Shown here piece by piece: positions 13,674 to 17,675 of a stretch of DNA of 17,675 bases. Numbering within the stretch: position 1 is the stretch's first letter; each line of letters opens with the position of its first letter. The notes beneath the pieces were generated by a model that saw only the letters and a list, made by a program, of their open reading frames with translations, was not told the DNA's origin and searched no databases. The DNA lies in the NCBI GenBank assembly GCA_964417895.1, contig CAYQJS010000076.1, positions 1 through 17,675 of the forward strand. Reading direction: 5' to 3'. The position numbers were made by a program, and so were the translations under genes. The DNA is from CAYQJS01 sp964417895. Lineage in GTDB: Bacteria; Chloroflexota; UBA6077; SHYK01.

Positions 13674-14177
13674 ATGACGACGGACCTGCTGGTCGCGGGC
13701 GGCTTCTACACGTTCGCGGCCGTGGCCCTTGTCGGAGCCGTTGGCCTCATACTCGCCCGCGACATTTTCCACAGCGCGCTTTTCCTCGTTCTCACCCTCG
13801 CCAGCGTTGCAGCCGTCTACGTGATCCTCGGCGCCGATTTCTTGGGTGCCGTACAGGTGCTGATCTACGTCGGCGCGATCATGGTGCTGATCATCTTCGG
13901 CGTCATGCTCACGCCCCAACAAGTCAACCTCCCCGACGCGCGAGGGCCCGGGCAGGCCATCGCCGGGTTGGTCCTTGCGCTGGCGCTATTCGTGACCGCG
14001 GCGGCGGTGATCCTGGCAAGCGATTGGCCACATTCGACATCGACGCCCACGGACGTGGCTACAACCGAGGTGATCGGGCGGAACCTGTTCAACGCCTACG
14101 TCCTTCCGTTTGAGATCGCTTCACTCCTGCTCCTTGTCGCCATGATCGGCGCCATAGTCATCGCGCGAGAGGAGTGA
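13674..14177 (+). CDS. nuoJ: NADH-quinone oxidoreductase subunit J
   Basis: Membrane subunit whose third helix bends during the pumping cycle. The product is 167 residues with five hydrophobic helices. Characteristic features are ARDIFHSALFLVLTLASVAA, then ADFLGAVQVLIYVGAIMVLIIF with the conserved tyrosine-glycine helix break, and a last helix FEIASLLLLVAMIGAIVIAR. ATG 13674 fits the usual start; the ribosome-binding site is weak (AAGG at 13668-13671), which is worth noting because a decayed repeat lies just upstream. nuoK begins two bases after its stop. Confidence 0.95.
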   Translation: MTTDLLVAGGFYTFAAVALVGAVGLILARDIFHSALFLVLTLASVAAVYVILGADFLGAVQVLIYVGAIMVLIIFGVMLTPQQVNLPDARGPGQAIAGLVLALALFVTAAAVILASDWPHSTSTPTDVATTEVIGRNLFNAYVLPFEIASLLLLVAMIGAIVIAREE

Positions 14178-14178
14178 A

Positions 14179-14514
14179 TTGCCGGTCGCAGTTCCGCCCA
14201 TCTATCCCATTGCCCTCCAACATGGGCTGGTTTTTGGGGCGGCCCTGTTTGCGGTGGGCCTCGCCGGCGCCCTTACCAAACGGAATGCCATCACGGTGCT
14301 CATGTCTATCGAGGTCATGCTGAATGGTGTCATCGTGACGTTCGTGACCTTCGCCCGACATGCGGAGGGGACCGACCTGGTGGGTCAGGTCTTCGGCATC
14401 TTCATCATGACCGTCGCCGCCGCGGACGCGTCGGTGGGGCTGGCAATCATCATCGCCGTCTATCGACTGCGGCGCAGCGTCCAGGTGGACGCTGCCAGCA
14501 CGCTGCGGGGGTAG
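14179..14514 (+). CDS. nuoK: NADH-quinone oxidoreductase subunit K
   Basis: Small MrpC-like membrane subunit with three helices that takes part in the proton path. The product is 111 residues. The essential helix-2 glutamate is present at residue 45 (SIEVMLN, equivalent to E. coli Glu36). In helix 3 the second conserved acid (E. coli Glu72, in AAAEASIGLA) is aspartate here at residue 83 (AAADASVGLA, codon GAC). That swap is conservative but unusual. The TTG start at 14179 lies four bases after AGAGGAG and one base after the nuoJ stop, so translation is probably coupled. The N-terminus is about nine residues longer than the E. coli protein. Confidence 0.94.
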   Translation: MPVAVPPIYPIALQHGLVFGAALFAVGLAGALTKRNAITVLMSIEVMLNGVIVTFVTFARHAEGTDLVGQVFGIFIMTVAAADASVGLAIIIAVYRLRRSVQVDAASTLRG

Positions 14515-14520
14515 GACCGC

Positions 14521-16419
14521 GTGCTCGAGCTGGCCTGGCTTATTCCGCTCCCACCACTCGCCGCGGTTCTCGCTATCGCGCTGGGCATACGGAGGTGGCC
14601 CGCAGCCAGCGGCTGGGGGACCGTGCTGGCGGTGCTGGCGTCGTTCGGGCTGTCAGTGCCCGTGTTCCTGGGAGCGCTGACGGGCGCAACGATCGAGCGG
14701 ACGTTCTCGTGGCTGCCCGTCCTGCAGGCGCCAGCGACCGGGCCCGCGGCAGCGCTCAGCGTCGGGTTCCAGGTCGACCCGCTCACCGCCACGATGCTCA
14801 TTGTCGTGACCTCCGTGAGCCTGCTGGTGCAGATCTTCTCTCTGGGCTACATGCACGGCGACCGCGGCTACTCTCGCTACTTCGCTGCCATGGCTCTGTT
14901 CACCACGTCGATGCTGGGGCTCGTGCTCGCGAACAACCTGCTGACCATCTACATCTTCTGGGAGCTCGTCGGCTTGTGCTCCTATCTCCTGATCGGGCAC
15001 TGGCACGAGCGCCCCGAGGCGGCGGCGGCCGCCAAGAAAGCTTTCATCGTCACACGGCTCGGCGACGTTGGCTTCCTCGTCGGCATCCTCCTCCTGTTCA
15101 GCGCTACTGGCACGCTAGAGTTCTCCACGCTGGCCCAGATGGCGTCGAGCGGCCAGCTTCACGACCCCACGTTGACGGCTGGTGTCCTGCTCATCTTCTG
15201 TGGCGCCGTGGGGAAATCCGCGCAGTTCCCACTGCACGTGTGGCTCCCTGACGCCATGGAGGGCCCCAGTCCCGTGAGCGCGCTCATCCATGCCGCGACG
15301 ATGGTGGCGGCCGGCGTCTACCTCATGGCCCGCACGTTCCCTCTCCTCGAGCACTCGACGACGGGGCTGATTGTCGTGGCGACCATCGGGGGGTTCACAG
15401 CGCTGTTCGCTGCCACCATGGGGCTTGTGTCGCCCGACATCAAGCGAGTTCTCGCGTACTCAACGGTCAGCCAGCTGGGCTACATGATGCTGGCGATCGG
15501 GGCCGGTGCCATGTCCGCGGGCATCTTCCACCTGTTCAACCATGCCTTTTTCAAGGCGCTGTTGTTTCTCGGGGCGGGCAGCGTCATCCACCTCGTCGGG
15601 ACCAATGACCTGTTCCAAATGGGCGGCCTCCGACGGTGGCGCCCCGTCGCGTTCCTCACGATGACGGTGGCCGCCCTCTCCCTGGCCGGCGTGTTCCCGC
15701 TCAGCGGGTTCTGGAGCAAGGACGAAGTTCTCGCGGCAGTCGCAACATCGTCGCGGTTGGACGAGCCCGTACGATCCGTCCTCTTCCTCCTCGGGCTCAT
15801 CACCGTGTTCCTGACCGCGTTCTACATGTTTCGTGTGGTCTTCCTGACCTTTGGCGGCACCTATCGCGGGCGCGCTCACGACCATCCGGAGTCGCCCACA
15901 ATGACGGTCCCTCTTCTCATTCTGCTGGTGCCAACTATCGGAAGCGGTTTTTGGGGAGCACCCGTGCTCGGCAACCCGTTCGGCGCCTTCCTCGAGGGAC
16001 ACTCGGTAGCGGGGGGGATGCATCTTGAGATCGCCTTCGGCTCAACAGCTATCGCGGTGGCCGGCATCTTCCTCGCATGGATCATGTACGGCGGTGGAAA
16101 GGTGCAGCCGGCGGCGGCGATGTCCGCACGCCTCCGTCCTATTCATACGCTGCTGCTCAACCGCTACTACATGGACCATCTCTATGGTTGGATCATGGGG
16201 CGGCTGGTCCTGGGAGTCGGCTGGCTCGCCGCCCGCTTCGACGATCTCGTAGTTGACGGAGCGGTGAACGGCGTTGGGACGGCGGCCGTCGCCGCGGGCG
16301 CTGCGCTCCGGCGCGCCCAGTCGGGCCAGCTTCAGACCTACGCATGGGTGTTGTTCGCGGGCGTTGTAGCGCTGGCGGCCCTGGTCGCCCTCCCGCTCGT
16401 CATCGGCGGGCGAGGGTAG
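14521..16419 (+). CDS. nuoL: NADH-quinone oxidoreductase subunit L
   Basis: Distal antiporter-like proton-pumping subunit of complex I, 632 residues with many membrane helices. Key residues are in place: Glu148 in YIFWELVGLCSYLLIG and Lys232 in GAVGKSAQFPLHVWLPDAME, followed by GPSPVSALIHAATMVAAGVY. KRVLAYSTVSQLGYMMLA and FFKALLFLGAGSVIH are also typical. The C-terminal part, with NRYYMDHLYGWIM and a final helix near residue 610, matches the lateral-helix region of NuoL. The GTG start at 14521 follows nuoK by six bases, with AGGA nearby. The gene looks intact, with all charged residues of the proton path present. Confidence 0.96.
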   Translation: MLELAWLIPLPPLAAVLAIALGIRRWPAASGWGTVLAVLASFGLSVPVFLGALTGATIERTFSWLPVLQAPATGPAAALSVGFQVDPLTATMLIVVTSVSLLVQIFSLGYMHGDRGYSRYFAAMALFTTSMLGLVLANNLLTIYIFWELVGLCSYLLIGHWHERPEAAAAAKKAFIVTRLGDVGFLVGILLLFSATGTLEFSTLAQMASSGQLHDPTLTAGVLLIFCGAVGKSAQFPLHVWLPDAMEGPSPVSALIHAATMVAAGVYLMARTFPLLEHSTTGLIVVATIGGFTALFAATMGLVSPDIKRVLAYSTVSQLGYMMLAIGAGAMSAGIFHLFNHAFFKALLFLGAGSVIHLVGTNDLFQMGGLRRWRPVAFLTMTVAALSLAGVFPLSGFWSKDEVLAAVATSSRLDEPVRSVLFLLGLITVFLTAFYMFRVVFLTFGGTYRGRAHDHPESPTMTVPLLILLVPTIGSGFWGAPVLGNPFGAFLEGHSVAGGMHLEIAFGSTAIAVAGIFLAWIMYGGGKVQPAAAMSARLRPIHTLLLNRYYMDHLYGWIMGRLVLGVGWLAARFDDLVVDGAVNGVGTAAVAAGAALRRAQSGQLQTYAWVLFAGVVALAALVALPLVIGGRG

Positions 16420-16426
16420 GGTTAAC

Positions 16427-17675
16427 GTGGAAGCAACCCTCAACCTCGCCATCTGGCTGCCGCTCGCCGGGGCGGTGGTCATCGCCTTGCTGCCGCGAGG
16501 AACGGAGCACGCCGCCCGCTGGATCGCGGCCGCCACCTCTCTCGCCGCCCTCGCACTCTCGCTGGCGCTGGCCGCCACGTTCACGGCCGCGCTACCAGCT
16601 TCGGCAGCAGGCCCCCAGTTCGCCACCCGCGTGCCCTGGATCGAGCAACTCGGGGTGAGCTACTTCGTGGGCCTCGACGGACTGAGCCTCCCCATGTTCG
16701 TGCTCAACGCGCTGCTGGTGTTCCTGGCTGTCCTGATCTCATGGCGCACCACGCTCCGACCGCGAGAGTACTTCGCGCTTGTGCTAGTGCTCGAGACGGC
16801 AGTGGCAGGCGTTTTCGCGGCCCTGGATTTCTTCCTGTTCTTTCTGTTCTGGGAGCTGGAGCTTGCCCCTATGTTCTTGCTCATCGGCATCTGGGGGAGC
16901 ACGCGACGCGAGTACGCTGCCATGAAGTTCATCCTCTACACGGTGGCAGGCAGCGCCTTCATGCTGGTGGGCATCTTTGTGCTGTACCTGGCTTCGCCCG
17001 TTCGCTCGTTCGACATGGTCTACCTGAGCGCCCAGCAGTATGCGCCCGCCGTCCAGACGGTCGTCTGGCTGCTGCTCTTTGTCGGCTTCGCCGTAAAGAT
17101 CCCCATCTTCCCCTTCCACACGTGGTTGCCGGACGCCCACACCGAGGCGCCAACGGCGATCAGCGTTCTGCTAGCAGGGGTGCTGCTCAAAATGGGCGCC
17201 TATGGGCTCCTCAGAGCGAACGTGGGAATGCTCCCTGATGCAACGCGGCAGTTCGCTTCCGCCCTCGTGGTCCTCGCGCTAATCAACGTGGTCTACGGGG
17301 CACTCGTGGCCATGATGCAGTCGGACCTCAAGCGCGTGATCGCCAACTCCAGCATTTCCCACATGGGGTATGTGGTCCTCGGCGCGGCCGCGCTGACACC
17401 GATGGGCCTCGAGGGCGCCGTCTTTCAGATGTTCACGCATGGAACTATCACAGGACTGCTCTTCATGATGGTCGGCCTCGTGTACGACCGGACGCATACT
17501 CGCGAGATTTCGGCGCTCGGGGGGCTGGCGTCCCGCATGCCCGTGATCGCAGTCGTGTTCGTGATCGCGGGCCTCGCCTCGCTCGGATTGCCTGGCCTGA
17601 GCGGGTTCGTCGCTGAGTTTCTCATCTTCGTGGGATCGTTCCCCGTTTGGCGGGGCGCCACGGTGGTCGCCGTTC
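16427..17675 (+). CDS. nuoM: NADH-quinone oxidoreductase subunit M, 3' end outside window
   Basis: Second antiporter-like pumping subunit; the frame is open to the last base. About 416 residues are visible of a family length near 500. It starts with a hydrophobic helix (MEATLNLAIWLPLAGAVVIA). Conserved segments are VSYFVGLDGLSLPMFVLN, LFFLFWELELAPMFLLIGIW with the pump glutamate at residue 143, VKIPIFPFHTWLPDAHTEAP with the lysine at residue 224, and SDLKRVIANSSISHMGYVVLG. GTG 16427 lies seven bases after the nuoL stop, with AGGG as a modest ribosome-binding site. nuoN would be expected next, beyond the window. Confidence 0.95.
   Translation, partial: MEATLNLAIWLPLAGAVVIALLPRGTEHAARWIAAATSLAALALSLALAATFTAALPASAAGPQFATRVPWIEQLGVSYFVGLDGLSLPMFVLNALLVFLAVLISWRTTLRPREYFALVLVLETAVAGVFAALDFFLFFLFWELELAPMFLLIGIWGSTRREYAAMKFILYTVAGSAFMLVGIFVLYLASPVRSFDMVYLSAQQYAPAVQTVVWLLLFVGFAVKIPIFPFHTWLPDAHTEAPTAISVLLAGVLLKMGAYGLLRANVGMLPDATRQFASALVVLALINVVYGALVAMMQSDLKRVIANSSISHMGYVVLGAAALTPMGLEGAVFQMFTHGTITGLLFMMVGLVYDRTHTREISALGGLASRMPVIAVVFVIAGLASLGLPGLSGFVAEFLIFVGSFPVWRGATVVAV

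Noticed and set aside
14595..15251. 218-codon frame inside nuoL
   Set aside because: It is arginine-rich, in another frame of a well-conserved nuoL, and has no recognisable motif.
1..17675. Genome-wide reassignment of TGA to an amino acid
   Set aside because: Several intact genes (atpD, atpC, murA, nuoA, nuoC, nuoH, nuoJ) end at TGA at their normal family lengths.

Overview
This GC-rich bacterial window carries central energy-metabolism genes in a compact layout. Start codons include several GTG and TTG, and short overlaps between neighbouring genes are common. The gene content (F1 ATP synthase, murA, mreB, a molybdenum-hydroxylase trio, complex I membrane genes) and three families of short interspersed repeats in the gaps suggest an uncultured Chloroflexota-like bacterium. 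That placement is an inference from gene order and repeats, not a measured one. A run of ten Ns inside atpD shows that this is draft, scaffolded sequence.

Region 1 (1-4245, + strand) is the end of an F1 ATP synthase operon: the C-terminal half of atpA, then atpG, atpD and atpC. Two small genes sit between atpD and atpC. Their products resemble each other and look like winged-helix proteins, and I do not recognise them as ATP synthase subunits. A heptad-repeat hairpin fills the atpA-atpG gap, and an inverted repeat fills the atpG-atpD gap.

Region 2 (4242-6673, + strand) holds murA, which overlaps the atpC stop, and mreB. Both serve peptidoglycan synthesis and cell shape. mreC and mreD are not here.

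Region 3 (6696-10388, - strand) is a three-gene operon in the order [2Fe-2S] small subunit, FAD medium subunit, molybdenum large subunit. It encodes a CO dehydrogenase/xanthine dehydrogenase family enzyme. The active-site loop reads PYRGAGR rather than the AYRCSFR of proven form I CO dehydrogenase, so the substrate is open.

Region 4 (10483-17675, + strand) is divergent from region 3 and encodes complex I genes nuoA, B, C, H, J, K, L and the start of nuoM. nuoD and nuoI are absent from their usual places after nuoC and after nuoH, and nuoE, F and G are not seen. nuoB is interrupted by one in-frame TGA exactly where the first of the two tandem N2-cluster cysteines is expected. The nuoB-nuoC gap (416 bp) and the nuoH-nuoJ gap hold REP-like repeats or hairpins.

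Together the genes describe a respiratory cell. A molybdenum hydroxylase can supply electrons, complex I membrane modules pump protons, and F1Fo ATP synthase uses the gradient. The main open questions are whether this nuo cluster is functional (NuoB TGA, missing D and I) and what the two small proteins in the atp operon do.
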